From Microvirga arvi (GTDB lineage Bacteria > Pseudomonadota > Alphaproteobacteria > Rhizobiales > Beijerinckiaceae), in contig NZ_JAFEMD010000010.1 in assembly GCF_016892765.1 (NCBI RefSeq), forward strand, positions 62,001-126,000: a stretch of DNA of 64,000 nucleotides, read 5' to 3'. Positions within the stretch are counted from its first letter, which is position 1, and each line of letters begins with the position of its first letter. The notes under the pieces were generated by a model. The model was given only the letters and a program-made list of their open reading frames with translations. It searched no databases and was not told where the DNA came from. The translations under genes were made by a program, and so were the position numbers. This document shows positions 34,621-43,352 of this stretch, in pieces.

Positions 34621-36498
34621 ATGCTCCATGTCAACGACCTGACCTACCGCATCGGCGACCGGCTGATCCTCGACCGCGCCTCCTTCAACCTCCCCACCGG
34701 AGCGAAGGTGGGGCTCGTCGGGCGCAACGGCGCGGGCAAGACCACCCTGTTCAAGATCATCCAGGGCGATCTCCCCACCGAGAGCGGCTCCGTCACCCTG
34801 CCCCGCGGCATGAAGATCGGCGCCGTGGCCCAGGAGGCGCCGGGCGGGCCCGAGACCCTGATCGAGGTGGTGCTGGCCGCCGACAAGGAGCGTGCGGCGC
34901 TGCTCGCCGAGGCTGAAACGGCCGACGGCCTCCACCGGGCCGAGATCGAAACCCGGCTCACGGACATCGGAGCGCATTCGGCCCCGGCCCGCGCGGCCGC
35001 CATTCTCCATGGCCTCGGCTTCGATGCGGAAGCGCAGAACCGGCCCTGCTCCGACTTTTCGGGCGGCTGGCGGATGCGCGTGGCCCTTGCCGCCGTGCTC
35101 TTCACCGAACCCGACCTGCTGCTCCTGGACGAGCCGACCAACTACCTCGATCTCGAAGGCACTCTCTGGCTCTACGACTATCTCGGCCGCTATCCGCACA
35201 CGGTGCTGGTCATCAGCCACGACCGCGAGTTGCTCGACACCTGCGTGAACCACATCCTCCATCTCGATCGGGGCAAGCTTGCGATCTACCGCGGCGGCTA
35301 CACCTCCTTTGCCAAGCAATATGCGGAGAAGCGCGAACTGACCGCCAAGATGGCGGCCAAGCAGGAGGCCGAGCGCAAGCACCTTCAGGCCTTCGTCGAC
35401 CGCTTCAAGGCCAAGGCCTCCAAGGCCCGGCAGGCACAGTCCCGCGTGAAGCGGCTGGCCAAGCTCGAGCCCATCGCCACCATCGTGGAGGACGACGTGC
35501 TGCCCTTCAACCTGCCGGGGCCTGAGCGCCCCGCCGCGCCACCGCTGATCGCGGTCGAGGGTGGGGCCGTCGGCTATGGCGAGCGCATCGTGCTCGACCG
35601 CCTGAACATCACGATCGCGCCGGACGACAGGATCGCGCTGCTCGGCTCCAACGGCAATGGCAAGTCCACGTTCTGCAAGCTGATCGGCGGCAGGCTCGTG
35701 CCCATGAAAGGCGAGATGCGCACGCCCACGCGCATGGATGTCGCCTATTTCGCCCAGCATCAGCTCGACGAGCTGAACCCGAAGGCGACGGCCTACGACC
35801 ATGTGGCGGAGCGCATGCCCGACACCCCGATCGCCAAGATTCGTGCCCGGACGGCGCAGATCGGCTTTCCGGGCGCGAAGGCGGATACGCCGGTCTCCGC
35901 GCTCTCGGGCGGAGAGAAGGCCCGCCTGCTCATGGGTCTTGCCGCCTTCAACGGACCTCACCTGCTCATCCTCGACGAACCGACGAACCACCTCGACATC
36001 GACAGCCGCACGGCCCTGATGGAGGCGATCAACGACTATACGGGCGCGGTGATCCTGGTGAGCCACGACCGATTCCTGATCGAGGCCTGCGCCGACCGGC
36101 TCTGGATCGTCGGCAGCGGCAGCGTAAAGCCCTTCGACGGCGATATGGACGATTACCGCCAACTCGTCCTTTCCGGTGAACTCGATTCCCAGAAGCGGTC
36201 CGACAAGCCGCAGGCCCCCAGCGCATCGAAGGTGGACGAGCGCCGCGCCGCCGCCGAGCGCCGCATAGCCCTCGCCCCCCTGCGCAAGAAGCTGGAGGCG
36301 CTCGAAACACGGATGGCGAAACTTACGGACGTGATCAGCAAGGTCGACACGGCGCTCGCCGATGGCACGGCCTTCCAGAAGGACCCGGCGAAGGCGACCG
36401 AACTCTCCAAGATGCGCGCCGAGGCTGCTTCCGCCTTGGGGATCCTGGAGGAGGAGTGGCTGGCGCTCAGCAGCGACATCGAGGAAGCGAGCGCCTAG
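34621..36498 (+). CDS. ABC-F family ATPase (Uup/YheS type)
   Basis: This encodes 625 residues with two ABC domains and no membrane part. First: GRNGAGKTT, LLLDEPTNYLDL and a charged linker (KQEAERKHLQAF). Second: GSNGNGKSTF, then LSGGEKARLLMGL and LLILDEPTNHLDI. A C-terminal coiled coil follows (RRIALAPLRKKLEALETRM). ABC-F proteins act on ribosomes, sometimes relieving stalling or antibiotic action. Which subfamily (Uup or YheS) is not certain. AAAGGCGG lies before the ATG. It is a single-gene unit. Confidence 0.9.
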   Translation: MLHVNDLTYRIGDRLILDRASFNLPTGAKVGLVGRNGAGKTTLFKIIQGDLPTESGSVTLPRGMKIGAVAQEAPGGPETLIEVVLAADKERAALLAEAETADGLHRAEIETRLTDIGAHSAPARAAAILHGLGFDAEAQNRPCSDFSGGWRMRVALAAVLFTEPDLLLLDEPTNYLDLEGTLWLYDYLGRYPHTVLVISHDRELLDTCVNHILHLDRGKLAIYRGGYTSFAKQYAEKRELTAKMAAKQEAERKHLQAFVDRFKAKASKARQAQSRVKRLAKLEPIATIVEDDVLPFNLPGPERPAAPPLIAVEGGAVGYGERIVLDRLNITIAPDDRIALLGSNGNGKSTFCKLIGGRLVPMKGEMRTPTRMDVAYFAQHQLDELNPKATAYDHVAERMPDTPIAKIRARTAQIGFPGAKADTPVSALSGGEKARLLMGLAAFNGPHLLILDEPTNHLDIDSRTALMEAINDYTGAVILVSHDRFLIEACADRLWIVGSGSVKPFDGDMDDYRQLVLSGELDSQKRSDKPQAPSASKVDERRAAAERRIALAPLRKKLEALETRMAKLTDVISKVDTALADGTAFQKDPAKATELSKMRAEAASALGILEEEWLALSSDIEEASA

Positions 36499-36616
36499 GA
36501 GATAGCGCACCTCGCCTTCCGTCTACTCCCCTAGAGCAGCGGGGCTACCTCCTCCGAGCATGCACCGAATCAGAGCGGGGCCGTAAGCTCTTTCGAGCCT
36601 TAGGGGAGGCTGACAC

Positions 36617-36802
36617 ATGAAGCTCCTGATTTCCGCCTGTACCGACAAGGCCTTCGAGGAAGGCCTCATGCCGATGGCTCATCTGACGACCGGCACTGCC
36701 TGCGCCATGAATGACAATGCGATCCGGTCGCAGGCCAAGCGAAGGCACCGTCTCCACTACCCGAGGCATGTGGTCGGTCCTGCGCGCCAGGTAGCATCAT
36801 AG
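36617..36802 (+). CDS. Possible small protein, 61 residues
   Basis: ATG 36617 has AGGGGAGG about seven bases upstream. The product begins MKLLISACTDKAFEEGL and ends with a basic Arg/His-rich stretch. No homologous family is recognised. It could be a chance ORF in GC-rich sequence. Confidence 0.3.
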   Translation: MKLLISACTDKAFEEGLMPMAHLTTGTACAMNDNAIRSQAKRRHRLHYPRHVVGPARQVAS

Positions 36803-36876
36803 AGCCGTCGTGCGGCGGAGCACATCGGGCTGTTCCGATCAGGGCTAGTTTTCGGCTGCCTTTGGTGGAGGTTCCG

Positions 36877-37014
36877 ATGGCTCAACGCCTGTCCTACTGC
36901 AGCGCGAAGATATTCGCCCACGCGATCCTGCCTCTCGTCCTGGCCCAACCGAAGCCTATCGCAAGCGCGAATGACGATGATCCCCTGGCTTCGCTCCCCT
37001 GCATATGGCGCTAG
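36877..37014 (+). CDS. Possible small exported protein, 45 residues
   Basis: ATG 36877 has GGTGGAGG about six bases upstream. The product MAQRLSYCSAKIFAHAILPL continues with VLAQPKPIASANDDD, a short hydrophobic run followed by a polar end, like a weak signal peptide. No family is recognised. Chance is possible. Confidence 0.3.
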   Translation: MAQRLSYCSAKIFAHAILPLVLAQPKPIASANDDDPLASLPCIWR

Positions 37015-37169
37015 GCGAAGGCTTTGAAGGTTTCGAGGGGGCATGGTCGCTCCGCCGCGTCTCCCGAGATTCCCTCATCGCACCACATCTGACCTGTGCG
37101 CGTTCAAGTTGTTCCTGCGGCGTTCATCATCGGAGGCGCAGATTGGTGCGCCTGGAATGGAGGACGACC

Positions 37170-37565
37170 ATGGTTCGTGCGGCTTTGGCTACAACAGTGA
37201 TGATCATAGGAATGCTTCTCGGGACAGCCCCGGAAGCCCTGGCGCAGGGATTGGTCCCTTGCGCACGGGAACACGAATTCTGCCGTGTGCCCTATCCCAC
37301 CCGTGTCATCTATGGCGTTCCGGGACGAAGCGTGGAGGTCTTCGTTCGAGGCGGCGGTGTTCCCTGCTCCAACAGGATGTTCGGCGACCCGGCTCCCGGC
37401 ATCGTCAAGCGCTGCGCCTATGTCGCCCGCGGGTACGACAGAGGCTTCAGGGACGACAGAGGCTACGATGAAGGCTACCGGAGACGCTACCGGGACGATG
37501 GCCGAGGCTATCGAGATTACGATGACGGCTATGGTCGTCCTTCCGGGAGATACGAGGTTTACTGA
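37170..37565 (+). CDS. Exported small protein of unknown function
   Basis: This encodes 131 residues with a signal peptide (VRAALATTVMIIGMLLGTAPEALAQ, cleavage about residue 26). The mature part has CAREHEFCRVPYPTRVIYGV, then CSNRMFGDPAPGIVKRCAYV, a Cys-containing domain. I recall similar text in hypothetical proteins of Methylobacteriaceae and other Hyphomicrobiales. It ends in an Arg/Tyr/Asp-rich tail with DRGYDEGYRRRYRDDGRGY. ATG 37170 follows GGAGG by six bases. Function unknown; secretion is likely. Confidence 0.75.
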   Translation: MVRAALATTVMIIGMLLGTAPEALAQGLVPCAREHEFCRVPYPTRVIYGVPGRSVEVFVRGGGVPCSNRMFGDPAPGIVKRCAYVARGYDRGFRDDRGYDEGYRRRYRDDGRGYRDYDDGYGRPSGRYEVY

Positions 37566-37924
37566 TCCGGGCAGCGAGGTGGCCGGAGATCGTCCCTAGA
37601 GCCAAGGGAAGAGCGCGCGATCGTTGCAAGAGAAGCACATCCAACATTGCCGTGAGCAGATGCGATGCAACCGCGTCTCACATCTTCTGCATCCCATGCC
37701 CTCTCATTTCATCGTGTCTTCATAAATCATTAATCATGATCCTAGTTTACCGCCGAACGCACGGCTTTACGTCCGATGAACAAGCCGCCTTGCCGCCATT
37801 CAGCCATCGTGCCCGATGATCGCGTCACGAGGGGTTAACCAGCCCATGGCAAAACTCGGGGCTGACACCTTCGACCGGCCTCCCGATGGGAGCACCCCGG
37901 GAACGGAAGATCGCGGAGACAACG
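37566..37924. other. Intergenic region before the RTX-like gene
   Basis: About 360 bases with no ORF that I trust. AT-rich text near 37715-37745 (CATAAATCATTAATCATGA) looks like a promoter area for the next gene, but I cannot fix boxes. No strong terminator is seen for the preceding gene. Confidence 0.5.
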
Positions 37925-38566
37925 ATGGCGAAAATCTACGGAGACGATTTCGACGACGATATCGATGGCTATTCCACCTCGGATATCATCTACGGCTATG
38001 ACGGTGACGATCTGATCTACGGCTGGAACGGGCATGACGACATCTATGGCGGCTACGATCAGGACACGATCTACGGCGGTTATGGAGATGACTACCTGAG
38101 CGGCGCCGCCGGCCATGACGATCTCTACGGCGGAGCCGGCCTCGACTATCTCCTGGGCGGCTCCGGCGATGATTTTCTGTCCGGCGGAACCGGACGCGAC
38201 ACGTTGAGCGGCGGAACGGGAGAAGACTACTTCGCCTTCAAAAGAGGCGAGTCGGGCCTCACGACGAGCACGGCCGATACGATCACCGACTGGAACAGGT
38301 CCTTCGATTTTATCGACATGACAATCAAGGGGACATCACGCAACTACCGTGAAGTCATGACGGATGCGTCATCGATTTCAACGGCGGCCTCCGACGCGGA
38401 CTATCTGTATGGCGACACGAGCATCAGACACGTGTTTCTCTACAATCCCGACATCGACAGGGGCTTCCTGGTGTCGGATCTCAATGCCGATGGTCTGTTC
38501 GAAACGGGTGTCGTTCTCAAGAATGCCGGGCTCGCATCCGACATGAGATATGATTATATCATCTGA
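37925..38566 (+). CDS. RTX-type calcium-binding repeat protein
   Basis: This encodes 213 residues. Residues about 5-115 are a chain of nine-residue repeats of the G-G-x-G-x-D-x-(L/I/Y)-x type, for example YGYDGDDLIYG, YGGYGDDYLSG, GGSGDDFLSGG and GGTGRDTLSGG. They are unusually rich in Tyr. The C-terminal half has FAFKRGESGLTTSTADTITDW and IDMTIKG, then DLNADGLFETGVVLKNAG, as in secreted RTX proteins. It has no signal peptide, so export by a type I system from a C-terminal signal is expected. No type I transporter is in the window. ATG 37925 follows GGAGA. Confidence 0.85.
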   Translation: MAKIYGDDFDDDIDGYSTSDIIYGYDGDDLIYGWNGHDDIYGGYDQDTIYGGYGDDYLSGAAGHDDLYGGAGLDYLLGGSGDDFLSGGTGRDTLSGGTGEDYFAFKRGESGLTTSTADTITDWNRSFDFIDMTIKGTSRNYREVMTDASSISTAASDADYLYGDTSIRHVFLYNPDIDRGFLVSDLNADGLFETGVVLKNAGLASDMRYDYII

Positions 38567-38589
38567 GCGCTCATCACTTCCTCAACGTC

Positions 38590-38616
38590 ATGGCCGGGTT
38601 CGCCCCGGCCATTCGT
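38590..38616 (+). terminator. Terminator after the RTX-like gene
   Basis: ATGGCCGGG (38590-38598) pairs with CCCGGCCAT (38604-38612) over TTCGC, followed by TCGTGTTTT. The stem is perfect at nine base pairs. It starts 24 bases after the stop. Confidence 0.75.
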
Positions 38617-38674
38617 GTTTTGGAAGTTGCAGAACCTGAATCCCTGGAGCGAATTCTGCGGATAAAGGATCAGT

Positions 38675-39064
38675 TCAAGGCTTCACGACCCGATCGAGCT
38701 TGTTGTTGACGAAGAAGTAGAGCTCGCGGCCGCCGGGCTCGGAATAGAGAACCTGCACCTCGCGCTGTCCCTTGCCGCTCTCGCCCACGAGCACATCCGT
38801 CGCAGGCTTGCCCTTCAGTCGCACGAGGTCGCATTCGGTGATGCCGGGCTCGATCGCAGTGGCCGTGCCCGCAGGATTTCCGGTGCAGCGGCCATCAGGC
38901 CCGAGGACGGGGCCGTCAATTACTGGACCTACCGTTGCGGAAGGCGCTGGGATTGCTGCTATGGGCACACCCGCGGATGGCGGCTCGCTTCGTGTGCTGT
39001 TGCAGGCTGACAGAGCAAGAGTCGCAACGATTACGCTCGACAGAACTTTCACACGCATCACCAT
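38675..39064 (-). CDS. Lipoprotein of unknown function
   Basis: This encodes 129 residues with lipobox LSAC at about residues 17-20 after a hydrophobic stretch VLSSVIVATLALSAC. The mature part has a low-complexity Pro/Ala region, then a C-terminal domain with TECDLVRLKGKPATDVLVG and a tail VQVLYSEPGGRELYFFVNNK. I recall similar tails in rhizobial hypothetical lipoproteins. The ATG at 39064 overlaps the S10 peptidase stop by one base, so they are co-transcribed. An ATG at 39058 is an alternative. Confidence 0.75.
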   Translation of the reverse strand: MVMRVKVLSSVIVATLALSACNSTRSEPPSAGVPIAAIPAPSATVGPVIDGPVLGPDGRCTGNPAGTATAIEPGITECDLVRLKGKPATDVLVGESGKGQREVQVLYSEPGGRELYFFVNNKLDRVVKP

Positions 39065-40626
39065 CAATCCCTGTTATCGGCTGCCCTCGCCTGCAGGGCC
39101 TCGTCGAAAAGCCGCTGCGCATCGGCTTTGAAGACCTGCCGCGACGCCTGTCGCGAATAGAACATGTGGCCGCCTTCGTAAACAGCGAGCCCTACGCGCT
39201 TCTGGGGACCGAGGTCGGGCAGCTGGTTCAGCAGGAGCTGGGAGGTGAAGTAAGGCGTCACCAGATCGGTGAAGCCATGGGCCACAAGCACGCGCAGCTT
39301 GCCGTCGAGCGAGAGCGCCTGCCGCAACTCTTCCAGGTTTTCAGGTCCGTTGCGCCCGCCACCCCAGCGCCACGCGCCGTTGATGGAACCGTTGAGCAGA
39401 TTGTAGCGCCCTTCCGCCTTGTAGTTCAGGGTGTGGGTCAGGTGATGGATGATGGCGCTCGACAAGGGTGCCGTCATGCCGTCGAGCACCGGATCCTCGA
39501 ATCGGGAGGTCTGTGCATTCGGATTCGGGTCGGCGATGGCGGCATTGGTGTCGTAGGCGCTGACGATCTCGGACGTGCTGCGCCGCAATTCCCTTTGGGC
39601 AGCCCGCATGTCGATGCGCCCGGCAAGGCGGCGCGAGACCTCGGGGCTGAGCCCGCTCAGCTCGGCCACCCGCCGGCTGACCCGCTCGACCGCCTCCTTG
39701 TCCTGAAGGCCGCGCATGAGATCGACGAGATACTCGCCCGACGCATAATTCTCAGCCTCCTTCAGGGCATCGCGCGAGACCGGTCCTTTGCGGGACAGAT
39801 TCGCCGCCGCGAGCGAGGGCAGGAGTGTCGCGCTCGCCCAGGGCGCACCGGTGCCTTGGTCGAGCCAATCGAAATCGAAGACCGGCGAGATCAGGATCAG
39901 GCCACTGAAACCCACGCCCTGATCGCCCTGGAGCTTCTGTGCCAGCAGCGGTCCTCGGAAGCCGCCATAGCTCTCGCCGGCGAAGAATTTCGGCGACATG
40001 AGCCGGTTCTTCTCCTTCAGCCAGCGGGCGACGAAAGCGGCAAGGCCGTCGATGTCGCCCTGGACGGAGTAGAACCGTTCCCGCACCTGATCGCCGCCGA
40101 CCACGCGGCTGTAGCCGGTGCCGGGCGGGTCGATGAAGACGAGGTCGGTGAAGTCGAGCCAGGTCTCGCCATTGGGTACGAGCGCCGGTGGAGCCGAGGG
40201 ACTGATCGTCGGACCTTCAAGAGGCAGTACCCACGGCCCGATGGCGAGCAGGTGGAGATAGGCCGAAGATGCGCCCGGCCCGCCGTTCACGACGAAGGTC
40301 ACCGGCCGTATCGCCGAGTCGGCATCGTCACGGGTATAGGCGACGAAGCCGATCTCCGCCTGCGGCGCGCCTTGCTGGTCAGCCAGCGTCAGGTGCCCGG
40401 CCGTTGCCGTGAACGACAGGGTCCGGCCGGGAAGCTGGAGGGTATGCCGCGTCACCGATTCCGGCGGCAGGGCCTGAGCGTCCCTGGCCTCGGGTCGAGG
40501 CCGGCGCTGCTCCTGCTGCCCTTGCGGCTGCGCCTGGGGCTGCTGCTCCTGGGCTCCGGCTCCAAGGGGCATAGCCATGGACAGGAGAAGAGCGGCGTAG
40601 AGGGGAAGGCGCAGCTTTCGGGTCAT
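39064..40626 (-). CDS. Exported serine carboxypeptidase (peptidase S10 family)
   Basis: This 520-residue protein has a signal peptide (MTRKLRLPLYAALLLSM, about 25 residues) and a Gln/Pro-rich linker. The S10 triad is visible. The Ser lies in FAGESYGGFRG near residue 217. The Asp lies in VAHGFTDLVTPY near 460-470. The His lies in VYEGGHMFYSRQ further on. NGGPGASSAYLHL near residue 117 is the oxyanion loop typical of S10. It probably removes C-terminal residues of peptides in the periplasm. ATG 40626 has AAGGA upstream. The lipoprotein downstream is in the same operon. Confidence 0.9.
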   Translation of the reverse strand: MTRKLRLPLYAALLLSMAMPLGAGAQEQQPQAQPQGQQEQRRPRPEARDAQALPPESVTRHTLQLPGRTLSFTATAGHLTLADQQGAPQAEIGFVAYTRDDADSAIRPVTFVVNGGPGASSAYLHLLAIGPWVLPLEGPTISPSAPPALVPNGETWLDFTDLVFIDPPGTGYSRVVGGDQVRERFYSVQGDIDGLAAFVARWLKEKNRLMSPKFFAGESYGGFRGPLLAQKLQGDQGVGFSGLILISPVFDFDWLDQGTGAPWASATLLPSLAAANLSRKGPVSRDALKEAENYASGEYLVDLMRGLQDKEAVERVSRRVAELSGLSPEVSRRLAGRIDMRAAQRELRRSTSEIVSAYDTNAAIADPNPNAQTSRFEDPVLDGMTAPLSSAIIHHLTHTLNYKAEGRYNLLNGSINGAWRWGGGRNGPENLEELRQALSLDGKLRVLVAHGFTDLVTPYFTSQLLLNQLPDLGPQKRVGLAVYEGGHMFYSRQASRQVFKADAQRLFDEALQARAADNRD

Positions 40627-40729
40627 GGGAACATCCTTGTGGCTGCCCTGAAACTGGAGAGCCACCCTCTCGTTGCAAGCGCCGGAGTGATGAAGTCTTC
40701 GTGTTTGCGGGCTGCCTTTCCAGCCCGCT

Positions 40730-41182
40730 CTAAGCCTTCTTCTGCCAGCGCCCGCGCTCATCCTGCTGCCAGTAGGTCGCGTTGTGAGAGCCCTCTTTTA
40801 CCGCGCGCCACTGGTCGCGGGCGAAGGCCAGCGCTTGGATGTCATTGCCGTCGAAGAGGATCGCCAGCCGCTCGTAGGAGGCGATGTCCTCCGGCAGTTC
40901 CGCACCCTCCACGAGAAAGCGGATGGAGGCGCCATTGGGATTGGCGCCCGACAGGGTGATGAGGACCGGCTGATCCGCCGCATGCGCCTCGCGATCCGTG
41001 CCATGCGGCAGGAAGCTCTCGTCGGTGAATGTCCACAGGTGATCGTCGAGGGCTGACATGCGCTCCTCCGTCGTTACCTGCACCACCGCGCGCCAGCCCC
41101 GTTCCAGCGTCTTCTGCAGGAGCGTGGGCAGCACGGCCTCGAGCGGCTGATGCTGGAGATGGTAGAAAAGGACCTCTGTCAT
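40730..41182 (-). CDS. holC: DNA polymerase III chi subunit
   Basis: HolC is the clamp-loader accessory subunit that links the polymerase to single-strand binding protein. The 150-residue protein opens MTEVLFYHLQHQPLEAVLP and has the HolC pattern ALDDHLWTFTDESFLPHG near residues 44-61, then AFARDQWRAVKEG near the end. The size fits. It lies just after pepA and the small gene at 41190, all on the minus strand, which is a common rhizobial order (pepA-holC). Confidence 0.9.
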   Translation of the reverse strand: MTEVLFYHLQHQPLEAVLPTLLQKTLERGWRAVVQVTTEERMSALDDHLWTFTDESFLPHGTDREAHAADQPVLITLSGANPNGASIRFLVEGAELPEDIASYERLAILFDGNDIQALAFARDQWRAVKEGSHNATYWQQDERGRWQKKA

Positions 41183-41189
41183 CTCAATC

Positions 41190-41558
41190 TCACCGCTTGA
41201 GTGCGAATGTCGCCGCACAACGGGCAGTGAGATTCTCCAGTTCCTGAAAAAGCTCCGGATCGGGCGACTTGAAATTGAAGCATGTCTTCCCTTGGCGCCG
41301 CTTTTGCAACGGCTCCGACAGTCCTGCGCCGAGCTCCGGGTGTTCATAAAGCGGGATCAGGTGATAGGCGACATAGGCGCGTCCGTTCTTGATCCAAATA
41401 AAGGGCGTGGTGGGCTTATCGCGATAGGGCCTATCAAACTCCACCACATAGATGTCCGGCGTATCCGCGGTCACGATGAAAGGGACGGAGGCATAGACCT
41501 TAGCCAGCTCTCGCAGGGCTGCGAAAGCCTCTATCCTACTGCCCGGTCCCTTTGTCAT
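41190..41558 (-). CDS. Conserved-looking hypothetical protein
   Basis: This encodes 122 residues between holC and pepA on the minus strand. It contains IYVVEFDRPYRDKPTTPFIWIKN and GRAYVAYHLIPLYEHPELG, then RRQGKTCFNFKSPDPELFQEL, with the pattern of a small alpha/beta domain like DUF1801-type proteins. That assignment is uncertain. No signal or membrane segment is seen. ATG 41558 is chosen because the open frame upstream overlaps pepA in another reading. Seven bases separate it from holC. Confidence 0.65.
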   Translation of the reverse strand: MTKGPGSRIEAFAALRELAKVYASVPFIVTADTPDIYVVEFDRPYRDKPTTPFIWIKNGRAYVAYHLIPLYEHPELGAGLSEPLQKRRQGKTCFNFKSPDPELFQELENLTARCAATFALKR

Positions 41559-41568
41559 GCGGTTGCCT

Positions 41569-43062
41569 TTACGTTTCGTAGTGGTCCCGAACGAGGCGAT
41601 CGAGGAGGCGCACGCCCCAGCCCGAGCTCCAGCCCTTGTTGATCTCGGTCGCCGGCGAGCCCATCGCCGTGCCGGCGATGTCGAGATGAGCCCAGGGCAC
41701 ATCGTTGACGAAGCGCTGGAGCAGCGCCGCCGCCGTGCTCGAACCACCTAAGCGGCCCGCCGAATTCTTCATATCCGCGAACTTGGAATCGATCATCTTG
41801 TCGAATTCCGGCCCCAGCGGCATGCGCCACACGCGTTCGCCGGTGGCCTTGCCGACCGTTGTCAGACGCTCGGCCAGTTCGTCGTTGTTCGAGAACAGAC
41901 CCGCATATTCCTGGGCCAGAGCGACCAAGATCGCGCCCGTCAGGGTCGCCAAGTCGATCATGAACTTGGGCTTGAAGCGGTCCTGCACGTACCAGAGCAC
42001 GTCTGCCAGGACGAGGCGGCCCTCGGCGTCCGTGTTGATGATCTCGATGGTTTGGCCGGACATGGTGGTGACGATGTCGCCGGGGCGCTGGGCGTTGCCG
42101 TCAGGCATGTTCTCCACGAGCCCGATGGCGCCGACCACGTTGGCCCTGGCCTTGCGGCTCGCCAGCGCATGCATCAAGCCGACGACGCAGGCGGCGCCTG
42201 CCATGTCGCCCTTCATGTCCTCCATGCCGGCGCCCGGCTTGATCGAGATGCCGCCGGTATCGAAAACGACGCCCTTGCCGATAAAGGCGATGGGCTGGTC
42301 GCTCGCCTTGCCGCCGTTCCAGCGCATGATGGCCACCCGGCCGCCGCGCACGGAACCCTGGGCCACGCCGAGCAGCGCCCCCATTCCGAGTTTCTTCATG
42401 GCCTTGTCGTCCAGGATCTCGACCTCGACGCCGAGCTTGGTGAGGGCCTGGGCGCGCTCGGCGAATTCCTGCGGGCCCAGCACGTTCGGCGGCTCGTTGA
42501 CGAGGTCGCGGGCGATGATGACGCCTTGCTGGACACCTTCGCGCGACTTGTATGCCTTCTTGACCGCCGCGGGATCGGCTACGCTGAAGACCAGCCGACC
42601 GCCGCTCTTGGTATCGTCCTCGCCCTTCTTTTTGGTCTTGTAGCGGTCGAAGCTGTAGCGGCGCAGTTGGACGCCGAGCGCCATATCGGCCACCGCTTCC
42701 GGTGTCACCTCGATCTCGGGCAGGTCCAGCACCGCCGTAGCGAGCTTGCCGTTCACCTTGCCGGCGATCAGGCCGCCCAACTGGACGAAATCCATATCCT
42801 TGCGGTCTTTCTCGCCGCCAGTGCCGATCACGATCAACCTGTCGACGGCGAGGCCTGCGGGAACCACGATCGACATGGCGGACTTCGCCTTGCCCTTGAA
42901 GTTCTCGGCGGCAGCCGCCTTGGCGATGAGATCGACGGCCTTCGACCCGAGCTGCTTGGCCACGCCGGGCGCGGGCTTGAGATTCTCCCCCACGAAGACG
43001 ATGAGATCGCCGGTTTCGACCTTGCCATGGATCTGGAAGTCGATCTTGAAGCTGTCGGCCAT
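41569..43062 (-). CDS. pepA: Leucyl aminopeptidase
   Basis: This 497-residue metallo-aminopeptidase (M17) acts in the cytosol on N-terminal residues of peptides. The two-metal catalytic region is clear: [21 protein letters not shown] and, further on, [15 protein letters not shown] chose ATG 43062 because AGAGGA is four to five bases upstream. The open frame continues to 43128. It is a single gene facing lptF across a 290-base divergent gap that contains one copy of a palindromic repeat. Confidence 0.93.
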   Translation of the reverse strand: MADSFKIDFQIHGKVETGDLIVFVGENLKPAPGVAKQLGSKAVDLIAKAAAAENFKGKAKSAMSIVVPAGLAVDRLIVIGTGGEKDRKDMDFVQLGGLIAGKVNGKLATAVLDLPEIEVTPEAVADMALGVQLRRYSFDRYKTKKKGEDDTKSGGRLVFSVADPAAVKKAYKSREGVQQGVIIARDLVNEPPNVLGPQEFAERAQALTKLGVEVEILDDKAMKKLGMGALLGVAQGSVRGGRVAIMRWNGGKASDQPIAFIGKGVVFDTGGISIKPGAGMEDMKGDMAGAACVVGLMHALASRKARANVVGAIGLVENMPDGNAQRPGDIVTTMSGQTIEIINTDAEGRLVLADVLWYVQDRFKPKFMIDLATLTGAILVALAQEYAGLFSNNDELAERLTTVGKATGERVWRMPLGPEFDKMIDSKFADMKNSAGRLGGSSTAAALLQRFVNDVPWAHLDIAGTAMGSPATEINKGWSSGWGVRLLDRLVRDHYET

Positions 43063-43146
43063 GAAATCCTCTTGTTCTGATGCACATTCCGGTCTTGGGG
43101 CCGGCTGCGATGCTGACATTTCGGACATATATCATATTGCGCGCAA

Positions 43147-43236
43147 GCGCATCGTTCGGAAAAGTGGACTGGTTTTCCGCCCCCGGCGATGCGCCAGAAG
43201 AGAGAAAGAAGCTCCACTTTTGGGTCCGGATGCTCG
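43147..43236. repeat. Composite palindromic repeat, copy A
   Basis: The element starts GCGCATCGTTCGGAAAAGTGG, continues through TTTTCCGC, then CGATGCGCC, and ends with TCCACTTTTGGGTCCGGATGC. The opposite-strand text at 55145-55256 has the same blocks in the same order. It lies between divergent pepA and lptF. Confidence 0.75.
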
Positions 43237-43352
43237 TGACACGGGGAAGCTGCCGTGAAATCGGCGCAATCTCGGTCTGTTGAAAACGGCTGTCTTGCCT
43301 GAGATCCTGTGACACGATACCCAGGGCGCACCGCCCGGGGGCGAAGGGCCTT

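Larger units (their letters stand above)
36499..37169. other. Long intergenic region with two possible tiny genes
   Basis: About 670 bases separate the ABC-F gene from the next clear gene. Two short ORFs with good ribosome sites (36617-36802 and 36877-37014) are listed separately with low confidence. Otherwise I see only weak hairpins near 36530 and 36583 and no RNA gene. Confidence 0.5.

Noticed and set aside
34579..36510. Minus-strand ORF of 643 codons opposite the ABC-F gene
   Set aside because: Shadow of a clear ABC-F gene that has both Walker motifs and signature sequences.
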